In this document: piece by piece, positions 8,756 to 16,674 of the stretch
Position numbering within the stretch: position 1 is the first letter of the stretch
Layout of the letters: every line of letters starts with the position of its first letter
Source: a virus
Virus record (IMG/VR): IMGVR_UViG_3300009184_002810
Location: 1 to 53,613 of that record
Direction: 5' to 3' (one strand)
DNA: 53,613 nt
Translations under genes and position numbers: made by a program
The notes under the pieces: generated by a model
What the model was told of the DNA's origin: nothing
What the model saw: the letters and a program-made list of their open reading frames with translations, nothing else
Databases searched by the model: none

Positions 8756-11098
8756 TTATTTTGTAGTTTGACCGTAAACAGTGGATGAATGCTTTGTAGC
8801 AGACCTAGCTATAACATCTCCGTCTACTGTAGTGTAGACAACAAGTTCGATAGGTGCATTACTGGTCCCGGCATTACTACTTGAACTGTCTCCTGAAGCT
8901 TTATATTGCTTAGATCCATTTTCAACATTATTACTAATAGATCCTGCTGGCGCGCCGCCTAGAGAATTGGTAGTTGCTCTAATACTACCTGCTAATCCGC
9001 CAGAACCAGATCTAACTGATTCAGCCATTCCCTGCCATTTATCTTTATCTGTAAAAGGTAAGTGGCTAATACCGTCAAGCATCGTAGCTATAATTTCGCC
9101 AATCATACTAATTGTACTTGCAAGTTTATCGGCCATTCCTTTGATAAAGTTGTTTACTTTTACTGGATCGGTAATAAATTCAAATAAGCCTGAGTTTCTT
9201 AAGAAGTCTACAAAAGTCTTCTTGATTCTTTCCATTACTTCAGAGAGCTTTTCTGCTGTACTTACTTGAGTATAGGTGTTATATGCATCTTTACCTATCA
9301 TAGCACTAATCTGCTCCTGTGTTTTACCTTGCTTCTCTAATAATTCTATTTTTTTATTAAAAGTTTCTACGTCTGTAGCACCTAGTTTAGAGTATAGCGT
9401 CTGCTTCTTTAAAACATCTGCAAGACTGTCTCTTGACATACCAACAGAGCTAGCAATTGCCTCTTGCTGAATCCTATTCATCTTTAAATAGGCATTTGCA
9501 TCACCTATATTCTTAGTTATCTCTGATGCAAGCTTTGCATTATCGTTATTTAAAGCAGCCTCTCTTGCAGCTGTAAGGTTCATATCCTTACCCGTTAAGA
9601 CCTGTGCTTCCATCTCTTTAGAAATACTTCCTTCAAAGTCTAAGAAACTTTCTGCTGTACTGTCTAGCTGTTTTAAGTCAAATCCAAGAGTCTTTACTGA
9701 TAAAATAGCTTTAGTGAGTTTTTCTGGATATTTAGCGAATGTTAAACCCATTACTCCGGCCATCTTGGAAGCCTCTCCTATAATATCATTAAACTTAAAG
9801 CTAGTTCCTACTAGTTTATTAAATGCACCTACAGTGCCTATTACACCTTGCGTTAATTTAGTTGCATTACGTCCTGTTACGATAGATGATTCTGCAATCT
9901 TCTGTCTTGATTCTGCCTCTAATCCTAAAATATCTCTTAACTTAACGTCGTTTACTAAAATATCGGCGCTTAATTGCTTATTGGTACCTAATTGCTTACT
10001 AATCTCTACTTGAGATTGTAGCATTCTAGTAGAGTTAACTACTATGTTATCACTTGCTGCAGCAATGCCGTCAAATTGCTTTCTCATACTGTCGGCTGCG
10101 CCGGCTGAAATATTTAAAGCTCTACCGACTCTAAAGTTTGCCTGTTCTACGCCTAGTACAGCATCAAGCATTGCTTTAAACCCATCTACTAATCCTCCTA
10201 AAAGGCCACCTATGAATGGAATCTTACTTAAAATACTACTAAGTCCTCCTAGTATACTAGTTGCACCTGATGCTTTAGCTTTACCGCCTCCCATACCTAA
10301 ATCATCACCGGTAAGTAAGCCTGCTGCATCTGCAAGCGGAGCTGACAGTCCTGCTTTAATTTGATTACCCAATTCTTTGAAAGGTGCTGCCATAGCTTTT
10401 ACAGCTTTTACTACTGCTGCTGCTGCCATACCGTATGGTCCTAATGCTCCCGAACCTCCTGCTTGTTCTACAGTATCTAATAACCCACCACCTCCTGCTC
10501 CTCCTTTTCCGCCAGGCGTGCCTATTTGATTACCGCCGCCTGCATTTGCTCTAGCGATACTTACACTGAGGTCTTTTCTTTCTTTTGATCTAAAGAGGTC
10601 CATTATCTTACCCCCAAGACCTCTCTCTTTATTAATATCTTTAATTAACTGTTTTTCAGTCTTAAGGCCCTGTGATTTAATGTCAATTTCTTGCTTGGCT
10701 TTTAGTAAAGCGACTGCTGTTGTCTTCTCTAACTCTGTTCTTTCTAATTGACGAGCTGCTATTATAGCTTGCTGTTGTTGAAGCTGATCTTCTATTTCTT
10801 GTTTTCGAAAACCGTTAGCTGTTTTTAAGTCTCCTTGAAGTTGTCCCTGTTGCCTGAGAGCATTATTTAACTCGTCAGCTCCTCTTTTATAATCCTCAAT
10901 ATCTTCTAGCTGAGATTCGGTGAGTTTATTAATAGCTTCTTGAACTGTCTGAGATTGCCTATCTGCTTCTCTAATCTGAAGTTTTAGACGCAGGATGTTA
11001 GCTAACCCAAGTTCTTCAGCTTGTAAAGCTTTTACTTTGGTAGGATCTGCTGCGTTTGCAAGTCTCTCTTCTGCGGATTTTGGTTTGTTATCAGCCAT
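8756..11098 (-). CDS. Tail tape measure protein, 780 aa
   Basis: Residues 1-180 are Gln/Glu/Lys-rich helix with coiled-coil character. A Gly-rich linker follows near 190-215, then Ala/Gly/Leu hydrophobic stretches around 215-320, long amphipathic helices to about 640, and a low-complexity Ser/Asn/Gly C-terminus. This is the usual make-up of a tape measure, which sets tail length and is threaded inside the tube. At the general ratio of about 0.15 nm per residue the tail would be near 115-120 nm. The gene follows a frameshifted chaperone gene, the standard order in tailed phages. A TATTTATT box lies 18 nt before the start. Residues 650-690 are membrane-like, consistent with a role in DNA passage. 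Confidence 0.82.
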   Translation of the reverse strand: MADNKPKSAEERLANAADPTKVKALQAEELGLANILRLKLQIREADRQSQTVQEAINKLTESQLEDIEDYKRGADELNNALRQQGQLQGDLKTANGFRKQEIEDQLQQQQAIIAARQLERTELEKTTAVALLKAKQEIDIKSQGLKTEKQLIKDINKERGLGGKIMDLFRSKERKDLSVSIARANAGGGNQIGTPGGKGGAGGGGLLDTVEQAGGSGALGPYGMAAAAVVKAVKAMAAPFKELGNQIKAGLSAPLADAAGLLTGDDLGMGGGKAKASGATSILGGLSSILSKIPFIGGLLGGLVDGFKAMLDAVLGVEQANFRVGRALNISAGAADSMRKQFDGIAAASDNIVVNSTRMLQSQVEISKQLGTNKQLSADILVNDVKLRDILGLEAESRQKIAESSIVTGRNATKLTQGVIGTVGAFNKLVGTSFKFNDIIGEASKMAGVMGLTFAKYPEKLTKAILSVKTLGFDLKQLDSTAESFLDFEGSISKEMEAQVLTGKDMNLTAAREAALNNDNAKLASEITKNIGDANAYLKMNRIQQEAIASSVGMSRDSLADVLKKQTLYSKLGATDVETFNKKIELLEKQGKTQEQISAMIGKDAYNTYTQVSTAEKLSEVMERIKKTFVDFLRNSGLFEFITDPVKVNNFIKGMADKLASTISMIGEIIATMLDGISHLPFTDKDKWQGMAESVRSGSGGLAGSIRATTNSLGGAPAGSISNNVENGSKQYKASGDSSSSNAGTSNAPIELVVYTTVDGDVIARSATKHSSTVYGQTTK

Positions 11099-11116
11099 AC
11101 TGTATTAAACTATACA

Positions 11117-11124
11117 AATAAATA
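11117..11124 (-). promoter_or_regulatory. TATTTATT promoter-like box for the tape measure gene
   Basis: The coding-strand box ends 18 nt before the ATG at 11098 and is followed by TGTATA. It matches the box found upstream of about ten other genes here at similar spacing, so it is likely a phage promoter element. Confidence 0.5.
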
Positions 11125-11129
11125 GCTAT

Positions 11130-11417
11130 TTACTTCCTTTTTACCTTAGATGTATAGGTAGGAGTATCGTTTGGCGCCTTTACGTTAGGCTTAGTGATTA
11201 GAGGTTTGTTAGCAGTTACCATTTGCTGGTCGTTTCGGATCTCTTGAAGCTTTTCTAGATGCTCATTAATGAACTGTATATTAAGTCTTCTCTCGCGAAT
11301 AGGCATCTCCATGACTTCAGACCACGAAAAGCCTCCGCCGCCATGGTAAGTAAGTTCAAAAACTTCTTTTTTATAGATTTGTCTGTACTCAGGTCCCGGG
11401 AAAAAAAAATTCCGCCG
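11130..11417 (-). CDS. Frameshift extension of the tape-measure chaperone (GT-like tail), about 88 codons after the shift
   Basis: This frame opens just after a TAA at 11418-11420 and has no start codon before the T run. It encodes PGPEYRQIYKKEV, an ELTYHGGGGFSWSEVMEMPI block, a helical region and a basic end (KVKRK). Entry would be by a +1 or -2 shift on TTTTTTTTTCCC from the overlapping upstream gene, giving a fusion of about 335 residues. That matches the G/GT arrangement of tail assembly chaperones, located directly before the tape measure. An independent start at the ATG at 11312 (60 aa) is possible but would cut off the conserved Gly-rich block. A one-base homopolymer error would also explain the break. 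Confidence 0.7.
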   Translation of the reverse strand, partial: RRNFFFPGPEYRQIYKKEVFELTYHGGGGFSWSEVMEMPIRERRLNIQFINEHLEKLQEIRNDQQMVTANKPLITKPNVKAPNDTPTYTSKVKRK

Positions 11418-12141
11418 TTAAAGGCAAACTTTGTGTAATTTCTTTACCGTTTAATAAGGTAAAATTGATTGTAAGATCGATATCTGGTGATATAGTTGTA
11501 ATATAGGATCGCAGTGGATTAGAGTCTTTGGCGATTAAAAAGTTATCTACAAAATCTCTAACATCTTTAGGTTCGTAATTACCGTTTACAGATAAAATTT
11601 GATGCTTTAAACGGGAAGTAACCTCACCTACTGCAATATTGGCTTTCTTTAAACCTTTTGCTTCGGCTTCAATAGCCTTCTCATCGCTTACAGTAAGTAA
11701 TTTGAAAGTTATAGTGTTTTTAGAATGAGGTAAGTTAAAAGTAAACTCGTTCTTATTATTATATAAAGAATAATCTACTTCTTTATTCTTCAAATCGTTT
11801 AAATCGATGTTAATAGTCTCTTTAGACTCTGATTCTGAATCATAATACTCAAAACTATAGGCAGAACCGTAAGCTAAAATACGAGCTGCAATTAATAGAG
11901 AGTTTCTATCTCCTAATAATAAATCCTCATATTTGATAGGAGACTTAATAATAGACTGTAACATTTTTTCAATTGCTACACCTTGTCTTAATAAGTTAAT
12001 GTTTGTAAGTATATCCTCTTCTCTTGCTGTCATATACTTCATTTCGATAGTACCAGACGATAAAGGATTAGTAATATCGTAGATTTTACCTTGAGAAGGT
12101 AATTCAATCATCTCTGTAGGAAGTGTAAACTTTTCTGCCAT
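11389..12141 (-). CDS. T4 gp26/gp51-type baseplate hub assembly chaperone, 250 aa (G-like short product)
   Basis: The N-terminal pattern LPSQGKIYDITNPLSSGTIE followed by MKYMTAREEDILTN, then a helical region with SLLIAARI, is characteristic of the T4 baseplate assembly family (gp26/gp51 type, PF12322-like). These proteins are not in the mature virion and are thought to chaperone the tape measure and hub. The frame ends in EFFFPGT-stop just after a T9 run, and the next frame continues the protein (see the extension entry). So this gene likely makes a short form by normal decoding and a long form by slippage. A TATTTATT box lies 21 nt before the ATG. The position directly upstream of the tape measure agrees with the assignment. 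Confidence 0.78.
   Translation of the reverse strand: MAEKFTLPTEMIELPSQGKIYDITNPLSSGTIEMKYMTAREEDILTNINLLRQGVAIEKMLQSIIKSPIKYEDLLLGDRNSLLIAARILAYGSAYSFEYYDSESESKETINIDLNDLKNKEVDYSLYNNKNEFTFNLPHSKNTITFKLLTVSDEKAIEAEAKGLKKANIAVGEVTSRLKHQILSVNGNYEPKDVRDFVDNFLIAKDSNPLRSYITTISPDIDLTINFTLLNGKEITQSLPLTAEFFFPGT
11398..11412 (-). other. Slippery sequence T9-CCC at the chaperone frameshift
   Basis: In the upstream frame the codons read GAA TTT TTT TTT CCC GGG ACC TGA. The last TTT can re-pair as TTC by a +1 move, or the ribosome can step back two bases on the T run; both give CCG GGA CCT next. Nine T is also long enough for RNA polymerase slippage. The downstream frame has a stop right before this run, so the switch must occur within about 30 nt here. 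Confidence 0.65.
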
Positions 12142-12162
12142 AATCTTAATTTGTTATATACT

Positions 12163-12170
12163 AATAAATA
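12163..12170 (-). promoter_or_regulatory. TATTTATT promoter-like box for the chaperone gene
   Basis: The box is followed by AGTATA and lies 21 nt before the ATG at 12141, in the 52-nt gap after the small membrane-protein gene. It shares TATTTATTAGTATA with the minus-strand box of the divergent region at 24145. Confidence 0.5.
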
Positions 12171-12193
12171 TATAGGGTTATAATTTTTAGTAC

Positions 12194-12493
12194 TTATTTT
12201 TTAAAAAACTTTATAACCATTCCGAAAATATCTCCTATAATAGTCATATACACGAGCATCATAACTGTATAAAATACAGCGGAATATGCAAAATACATAG
12301 AAAATCCTGTCCAGGTTCCATCTGTACATAATGCATGTATCATTTCAAAGGTAAGTGCGGTAACACCTGCACATACTATAATCCCTAGTATAATGAATAG
12401 GATACCCCCTATAAACATTAACGGTATCCAGAAGATTCTTATGAAAATCCCTAAGCAAACTAGGAGGAAGGTGTATAATAAGAACGTTACCAT
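12194..12493 (-). CDS. Small membrane protein, 99 aa, three hydrophobic segments
   Basis: Residues 1-20, 23-52 and 68-92 are strongly hydrophobic, so a protein with about three transmembrane helices is expected. The end is basic (KFFKK), consistent with a cytoplasmic C-terminus. No family is recognised. It stands alone, downstream of the terminator that closes the tail tube transcript and upstream of the chaperone gene, and has its own variant box (TATTTAG then GTATAAAAAT) about 18 nt before the ATG. A holin or another membrane role in lysis or superinfection control is possible from size and topology, but nothing specific supports it. Confidence 0.65.
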   Translation of the reverse strand: MVTFLLYTFLLVCLGIFIRIFWIPLMFIGGILFIILGIIVCAGVTALTFEMIHALCTDGTWTGFSMYFAYSAVFYTVMMLVYMTIIGDIFGMVIKFFKK

Positions 12494-12550
12494 AACTTTT
12501 ATTTTTATACCTAAATATAAGTACTTTATCTTAATATACCAACTTTTTTA

Positions 12551-12580
12551 CATAAAAAAACCGCCAAAAAGGCGGCTTTC
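12551..12580 (-). terminator. Intrinsic terminator after the tail tube gene
   Basis: The minus strand reads CCGCC, TTTTT, GGCGG and then seven T. A 5-bp all-GC stem with a T tract in an AT-rich genome, starting 20 nt past the tube stop codon, is a clear intrinsic terminator. It closes the sheath-to-tube transcript. Confidence 0.85.
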
Positions 12581-12597
12581 TTAATATTCTTAATCGA

Positions 12598-13083
12598 TTA
12601 GTAGTTAAGGATACAATAATCCATTCCGATTTGTAATTCAATTGTGATAGCATCTTGGTTAGACCAATCGTAAGAACCGAAGTTTGATGTCTTAATGAAA
12701 GCTCCTTTAATAATCCACTCTGATACTACATCGCCTACTGGGCCTAAGATTGATAAGTTCAAATCTTTCTTGTAGAAGTCAGAATAACCATCACGGCCAG
12801 TTACTGATTCATGTGATAGACGAATCCACTCCATTACGGCTTGTTGACCTGAAGGAGAGATTGGGTTGTATAAGTTTAAAGTCATATCTTGCCACTCAGC
12901 CTTACCCTTAATCTTGCGGTAAACGTTGATATGGTCGATTTTAACTTCGTTCAAGTTGATGTTTGGTGCAGTTGCACTTTTAATCATAAATGAAGGTATA
13001 CCGTCAATATACATGATGAAACGGTTCTGAACGGTTGGTTCAAAGGCCGTAAACATTATTTCATTTGGATCTAATACTGGCAT
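12598..13083 (-). CDS. Tail tube protein, gp19-like, 161 aa
   Basis: Length and pattern match the T4 gp19 / phage tail tube family: the N-terminal FEPTVQNRFIMYIDGIPSFM strand pair, a central DHINVYRKIKGKAEW loop that precedes strands, and a C-terminal AITIELQIGMDYCILNY strand. Copies of this protein form the inner tube through which DNA and the tape measure pass. It is the last gene before a strong terminator, with a TATTTATA box 16 nt before the start, so it can be expressed at high level separately from the sheath. The context of sheath, two accessory genes, then tube is close to the gp18-gp19 order. Confidence 0.9.
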   Translation of the reverse strand: MPVLDPNEIMFTAFEPTVQNRFIMYIDGIPSFMIKSATAPNINLNEVKIDHINVYRKIKGKAEWQDMTLNLYNPISPSGQQAVMEWIRLSHESVTGRDGYSDFYKKDLNLSILGPVGDVVSEWIIKGAFIKTSNFGSYDWSNQDAITIELQIGMDYCILNY

Positions 13084-13099
13084 TTTATTCTCTGTTTAA

Positions 13100-13107
13100 T
13101 ATAAATA
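13100..13107 (-). promoter_or_regulatory. TATTTATA promoter-like box for the tail tube gene
   Basis: The box lies 16 nt before the ATG at 13083, in the gap after the upstream gene, and just before an A-rich leader (GAGAATAAAATG). It allows independent, strong expression of a major structural protein. Confidence 0.55.
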
Positions 13108-13126
13108 TCTACTAATGCAAAACTTA

Positions 13127-13828
13127 TTAACGGCAATAAGACATACTAACTACTGTATATTCATGTTCGTCGTTATATCTACGGCATTGACCGTTTACTA
13201 CTCTATAATCGTCATTCTCATACTCTTTTAAAGCATTTTTTTCATTCTGCGGTCCGAAAGTTTTACTTGTATCAACACCATGTCCTTGGCCAGGTGTGTT
13301 ACCTGCTTGTCTGTCCATAGCTGAACTAATTCCTTGAGCTTTCTCAAAGCTTTTTGGATACTTTTTCTTCCACCACTGATGCATTTTATCGATAGCTAAT
13401 GGTGCTAATCCCATAGCTGCCATACCTGCTGCAACTGCTTCCCAAGAAACGTCAACCATTTCATTCATTTGACCTTCTTCTGCTACGTTCGTTTCCATTT
13501 CTTTTTTCAAATTATTGCAGTATGAATGGTGAACTTTTGCTCTTTCTTGTGTTTCAGGATTAATCCTAATACAATTACCGTCTTGTAGACGATACGTATA
13601 GTCGTAGTGGTTGCTAAAATCATTTGCTTCCTCCATTTTTTTCATCTTATCGGTATCCATTTCAGCGTCTACCTCATTATACAAACCCTTAGCCATTTTC
13701 TCTTTAGAAGACATCTTCTCTTTTAAACCTGGCATTGGTGGTGCTTTAGGAGCAGAATTAGCTGATTTATTTGTAGGAACTTGTGGCATTGCAGGAGCTC
13801 CACTAGATAATGTTCTAAGTGCATCCAT
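13127..13828 (-). CDS. Unknown tail-module protein, 233 aa as an ORF; probable 3' part of a frameshifted gene
   Basis: The ATG at 13828 is only one possible start. The frame is open back to 13909 and the upstream codons (KAILDIAQKLQSKEGFKPES and so on) look like real protein, continuing the preceding gene after a -1 shift. The body is Pro/Ala/Met-rich at first. It then has two related Cys motifs, YRLQDGNCIR...HHSYC near residues 79-103 and YRVVNGQCRR...SMSYC near 208-232, suggesting an internal duplication of a disulfide or metal-binding loop. An Ala/Met-rich helix at about 130-145 may be buried. No family is recognised. Location between sheath and tube suggests a virion or tail-assembly role. 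Confidence 0.6.
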   Translation of the reverse strand: MDALRTLSSGAPAMPQVPTNKSANSAPKAPPMPGLKEKMSSKEKMAKGLYNEVDAEMDTDKMKKMEEANDFSNHYDYTYRLQDGNCIRINPETQERAKVHHSYCNNLKKEMETNVAEEGQMNEMVDVSWEAVAAGMAAMGLAPLAIDKMHQWWKKKYPKSFEKAQGISSAMDRQAGNTPGQGHGVDTSKTFGPQNEKNALKEYENDDYRVVNGQCRRYNDEHEYTVVSMSYCR

Positions 13829-13896
13829 TGCTCTTTTAATGTTAGGATTGCTCTCTGGCTTGAACCCTTCTTTGCTCTGTAATTTTTGAGCAATAT

Positions 13897-14244
13897 CTAA
13901 TATAGCTTTTCAAAAGTTTTTGCATCTTTAATCTCCATGTTTGCACCGGCTAAATTTAATTTATCTACAGCGGATTTTCCAGGTACTGGTGGTATTGGTG
14001 GTGCACCAGCTGCTTCTTTTTTACCGTTTTGATGCCAATTACTATCATCTACAACTACACCGCCTGGTCCGATATTTGCTGGATCTAAACCTTCAGTTTT
14101 TTCTTTTACCTGCTTAGGTGCTTTTGGTTGTTTAACTGCTACAGTATAACCGTCGTTAGCTTTTGCTTCTTTGATAATCTCTCTTGTTAGAGATTCAAAT
14201 AATTGCTTAGATAAATGTAATCTAACTTTTGTATTATTCTTCAT
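13897..14244 (-). CDS. Unknown tail-module protein, 115 aa; probable 5' part of a frameshifted gene
   Basis: The N-terminus is a basic amphipathic helix (KVRLHLSKQLFESLTREIIK), followed by a Lys/Pro-rich flexible region and a Gly/Pro-rich linker (AAGAPPIPPVPG). The frame ends in KTFEKLY-stop. In the -1 frame the sequence becomes KTFEKAILDIAQKLQ, a natural helix continuation, so a long product of about 375 residues joined to the 13127-13828 gene is likely. The gene follows the sheath with a short gap. I do not recognise the family; a scaffold-like or tail-completion role is possible but is context inference only. Confidence 0.65.
   Translation of the reverse strand: MKNNTKVRLHLSKQLFESLTREIIKEAKANDGYTVAVKQPKAPKQVKEKTEGLDPANIGPGGVVVDDSNWHQNGKKEAAGAPPIPPVPGKSAVDKLNLAGANMEIKDAKTFEKLY
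13903..13912 (-). other. Candidate -1 frameshift site GAAAAG
   Basis: The upstream frame reads TTT GAA AAG CTA TAT TAG. If the Lys tRNA moves from AAG to the overlapping AAA, the next codon is GCT and translation continues as KAILDIAQKLQ for 260 codons. The downstream frame has TGA immediately before this AAA, so the switch point is confined to a few codons. A missing A in the four-A run would give the same picture. Confidence 0.5.
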
Positions 14245-14265
14245 CGAGTTGTTTTTTATTCTTTA

Positions 14266-16365
14266 TTAACCGAATGTTACTCCAGTTGGTAATACGTTGA
14301 AATCTAATTGGATGTATTCAGCTGTTCTAGTTGGTTGTAAGTAAATAGCACCTACAAGTAAGTTTCTATCAATTACGTCCGGTGTGTTATTAGTCTCATC
14401 CATTACCACTCTGAATGCATATAAACCTTGTCTTTGTTGTACATACTCTAAGTAAGGGTTAACTTGAGATAAGAATTTATTTCTAGTTACAGCAGTATTT
14501 TGTTCGAATACTAATGTTTCTGCAATTTGACCAATATATCCTTTCAATGCAATTAATAATCTTCTAACATTTACTCTATCTAAAGCAGAAGCTCTAGCTT
14601 GTAAAGTCTTTTGACCATATACTACCGTACCTTGACCTGGGAATACTGCGATTGGGTTAACTTTAGCTGTATACAAAGTGTTTCTTTGTGCTACTGTTAA
14701 TCTTCTTTCAGGTTGGATTACTGTTGGTAAACCTCCTCTGTTAAGACCCGCAGGTGCAAACCACTCAGCAGATACCTTATCATTGTATTCGTATACTCCT
14801 GGAATAATAGTAGAAGCTGGTACGAAATGTAATCTACCTGTCTCTTGGGATCTTACTTGAACCCATGGCCAATAAGTAGCGCCGTAAGAATTGTCGTAAG
14901 ATTGAGCTCCAGTTGTTACTGTCGTAATATTTTGATTGTATCCAACCATATCTACTACTGCAACAGCATCACCGCGGTTTTGAACCGTGCTTAATAAAGC
15001 AGATACTTGGCTTGCAGCATTTTGATTAGTAATACCTGGTGCATAAATTGCATTATAAGCATAAGCATCTGAATTTGCAAGTAAGCTAATTGCTACATCG
15101 TAGTCATTATTAACTAAACCTTGAATATTATTAGCAGCAGCGGTTGCAGCTACTGTTGGAATTTGTTCGAATAAATTTAATGCAACAGAAGCACTTCCGT
15201 TTGATAATAAACCTCCGTATAAAGCACCAGTTGCGTTACTGAAAGATCCATTTACAGAACCGCTACCGTTTACAGGTATAGAAGCTGTGTATGCAGCATA
15301 TGCTTGTCCTTGTGGATTTAAATAGTTCGGTGTTGGCGTATTTACGTTAGATACTCTAATGTAATTAGATCTATTAGGGTAGCTGCCTGTTATATTTAAG
15401 TAAGCAGCGCCGCTTTCGTCGTAAGCTACGTTTTGAGCCTGATCTCCAATTACGTATGCAATATAGTTATTTTGATTTGGATCTAAAGATAAATTAGTCC
15501 AAGTCTCTAATACTGTTTGGCCTTGTGTATAATCGTTTCCTTGTCTAACAAGTAAGGTAAAGTACCCTGAAGCTGTATCAGCTTGAGTTACTTGCCATCT
15601 AACGTTGTTAGCAGAACCAGAAGGTAATAAACCATTAGTTGCTGTTGCTGATCCTTGGTTATTATTCATTACTGTACCTACTGATAGTGTTTCTAATTCA
15701 AAAGTATATGTAGGAGATATTCCGTTTGCAAAGGTTGCGGTAATAGAGCTAGTTGTATAGCTGAAGCTGTTACCTGCGGTTCCTTTTTCTTTTGCTGTAA
15801 AACTTACAGTGCTAGCAGAAGCATATGCAATAACACCAAGTGTACTAGTTAAAGTATTAACTTTAGTAGCAATGTTTGTTGCTGTTATTGCTGCTGTTGA
15901 ACCGGTTGTTACGTAGTATGTAGGAGCTGCATCTACCTGTGTAGTACTTGAAGTTACAAAAAATCGACTTACTGCAGATCCAGTTAATTGGAAGAAAGCG
16001 CTGTCTGTATAACTTGCTGATGTAAGCAAAGATGCTGTAAAACCAGTGTTATTAGGTACGTATGCGGTTGCTGCTGTATAAGAACCGCTCGCTACTCTTG
16101 CTACTAACAATGAAGTACCTCCTTGTTGGAAGTAGTTATATGCTGCTTGAGAAGTTAAGTATTCCTGTGTGTTACCTCCAGAAATGAAAGTAGTTCCGTA
16201 CTTAGCCTTATATTCAGAGTATGAAGTTACAAGAGTTGGTATATTTACTTTTCCTACTACTGTAGGGCCTATTAAAGCCGATCCTACTGTAATTGGACCT
16301 GCTGTTATTTGGGAAAGGTCGTTTTCTCTAAGGAAAACGCCAGGACTAATTAATGCTTCTGCCAT
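14266..16365 (-). CDS. Contractile tail sheath protein, 699 aa
   Basis: The start ALISPGVFLRENDLSQITAG and the VGSALIGPTVVGKVNIPTLV block are the standard N-terminal sheath pattern. The C-terminal 200 residues hold the conserved core that interlocks subunits: the NRGGLPTVIQPERRLTVAQR region, RVNVRRLLIALKGYI, and the strand TAEYIQLDFNVLPTGVTFG. The central part (about 120-400) is Ser/Thr/Gly-rich and variable, as in gp18 proteins whose outer domains differ. Length compares well with T4 gp18 (659 aa). It forms the contracting cylinder around the gp19-like tube. A TATTTATT box 20 nt before the ATG suggests strong late expression. Confidence 0.93.
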   Translation of the reverse strand: MAEALISPGVFLRENDLSQITAGPITVGSALIGPTVVGKVNIPTLVTSYSEYKAKYGTTFISGGNTQEYLTSQAAYNYFQQGGTSLLVARVASGSYTAATAYVPNNTGFTASLLTSASYTDSAFFQLTGSAVSRFFVTSSTTQVDAAPTYYVTTGSTAAITATNIATKVNTLTSTLGVIAYASASTVSFTAKEKGTAGNSFSYTTSSITATFANGISPTYTFELETLSVGTVMNNNQGSATATNGLLPSGSANNVRWQVTQADTASGYFTLLVRQGNDYTQGQTVLETWTNLSLDPNQNNYIAYVIGDQAQNVAYDESGAAYLNITGSYPNRSNYIRVSNVNTPTPNYLNPQGQAYAAYTASIPVNGSGSVNGSFSNATGALYGGLLSNGSASVALNLFEQIPTVAATAAANNIQGLVNNDYDVAISLLANSDAYAYNAIYAPGITNQNAASQVSALLSTVQNRGDAVAVVDMVGYNQNITTVTTGAQSYDNSYGATYWPWVQVRSQETGRLHFVPASTIIPGVYEYNDKVSAEWFAPAGLNRGGLPTVIQPERRLTVAQRNTLYTAKVNPIAVFPGQGTVVYGQKTLQARASALDRVNVRRLLIALKGYIGQIAETLVFEQNTAVTRNKFLSQVNPYLEYVQQRQGLYAFRVVMDETNNTPDVIDRNLLVGAIYLQPTRTAEYIQLDFNVLPTGVTFG

Positions 16366-16385
16366 TTTATGTGTTTATTTCTGAT

Positions 16386-16393
16386 AATAAATA
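16386..16393 (-). promoter_or_regulatory. TATTTATT promoter-like box for the tail sheath gene
   Basis: The coding strand reads AGCTATTTATTATC with 20 nt between the box and the ATG at 16365. The same AGCTATTTATT core occurs upstream of the tape measure gene. Confidence 0.55.
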
Positions 16394-16418
16394 GCTGGTA
16401 ACGATGGCAAAACCTAAT

Positions 16419-16673
16419 TTATTGTATTGGGGTAATTACGCCGGTTTCTACATCGATAGAACCGTTACCATACTTAGTGCCAAACCCTGTTAATAAGGTT
16501 TTTTCCTTTAGAGCGTTTTGCTTAATAACGTTGTTTAAATTCTCAATTTCGAACTCTAAAAGAGTCTTTTTGTAATTTAAATCACCTAAAACTCCGATTG
16601 TTTCGAAGATTTCTTCTCTAAGACCTTGGAACTCTTTAAGTTCCTCTTGTGTTAACGTAACTTTTTCTGACAT
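16419..16673 (-). CDS. Small coiled-coil protein, 84 aa, function unknown
   Basis: Residues 5-62 form a continuous charged helix with heptad-like Leu/Ile spacing, so a dimeric or trimeric coiled coil is likely. The end, KYGNGSIDVETGVITP, is a short beta-like tail. Small proteins of this make-up are frequent near structural genes of phages from aquatic Bacteroidota metagenomes, as far as I know, but without assigned function. It starts one base after the membrane-anchored gene ends and lies just upstream of the sheath gene, suggesting co-expression. Confidence 0.6.
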   Translation of the reverse strand: MSEKVTLTQEELKEFQGLREEIFETIGVLGDLNYKKTLLEFEIENLNNVIKQNALKEKTLLTGFGTKYGNGSIDVETGVITPIQ

Positions 16674-16674
16674 T

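Noticed and set aside
8967-10364. Open frames on the plus strand opposite the tape measure gene
   Set aside because: They are hydrophobic, Ser/Pro/Leu-rich mirror translations of the helical, Ala/Lys-rich tape measure codons, with no start context or family match.
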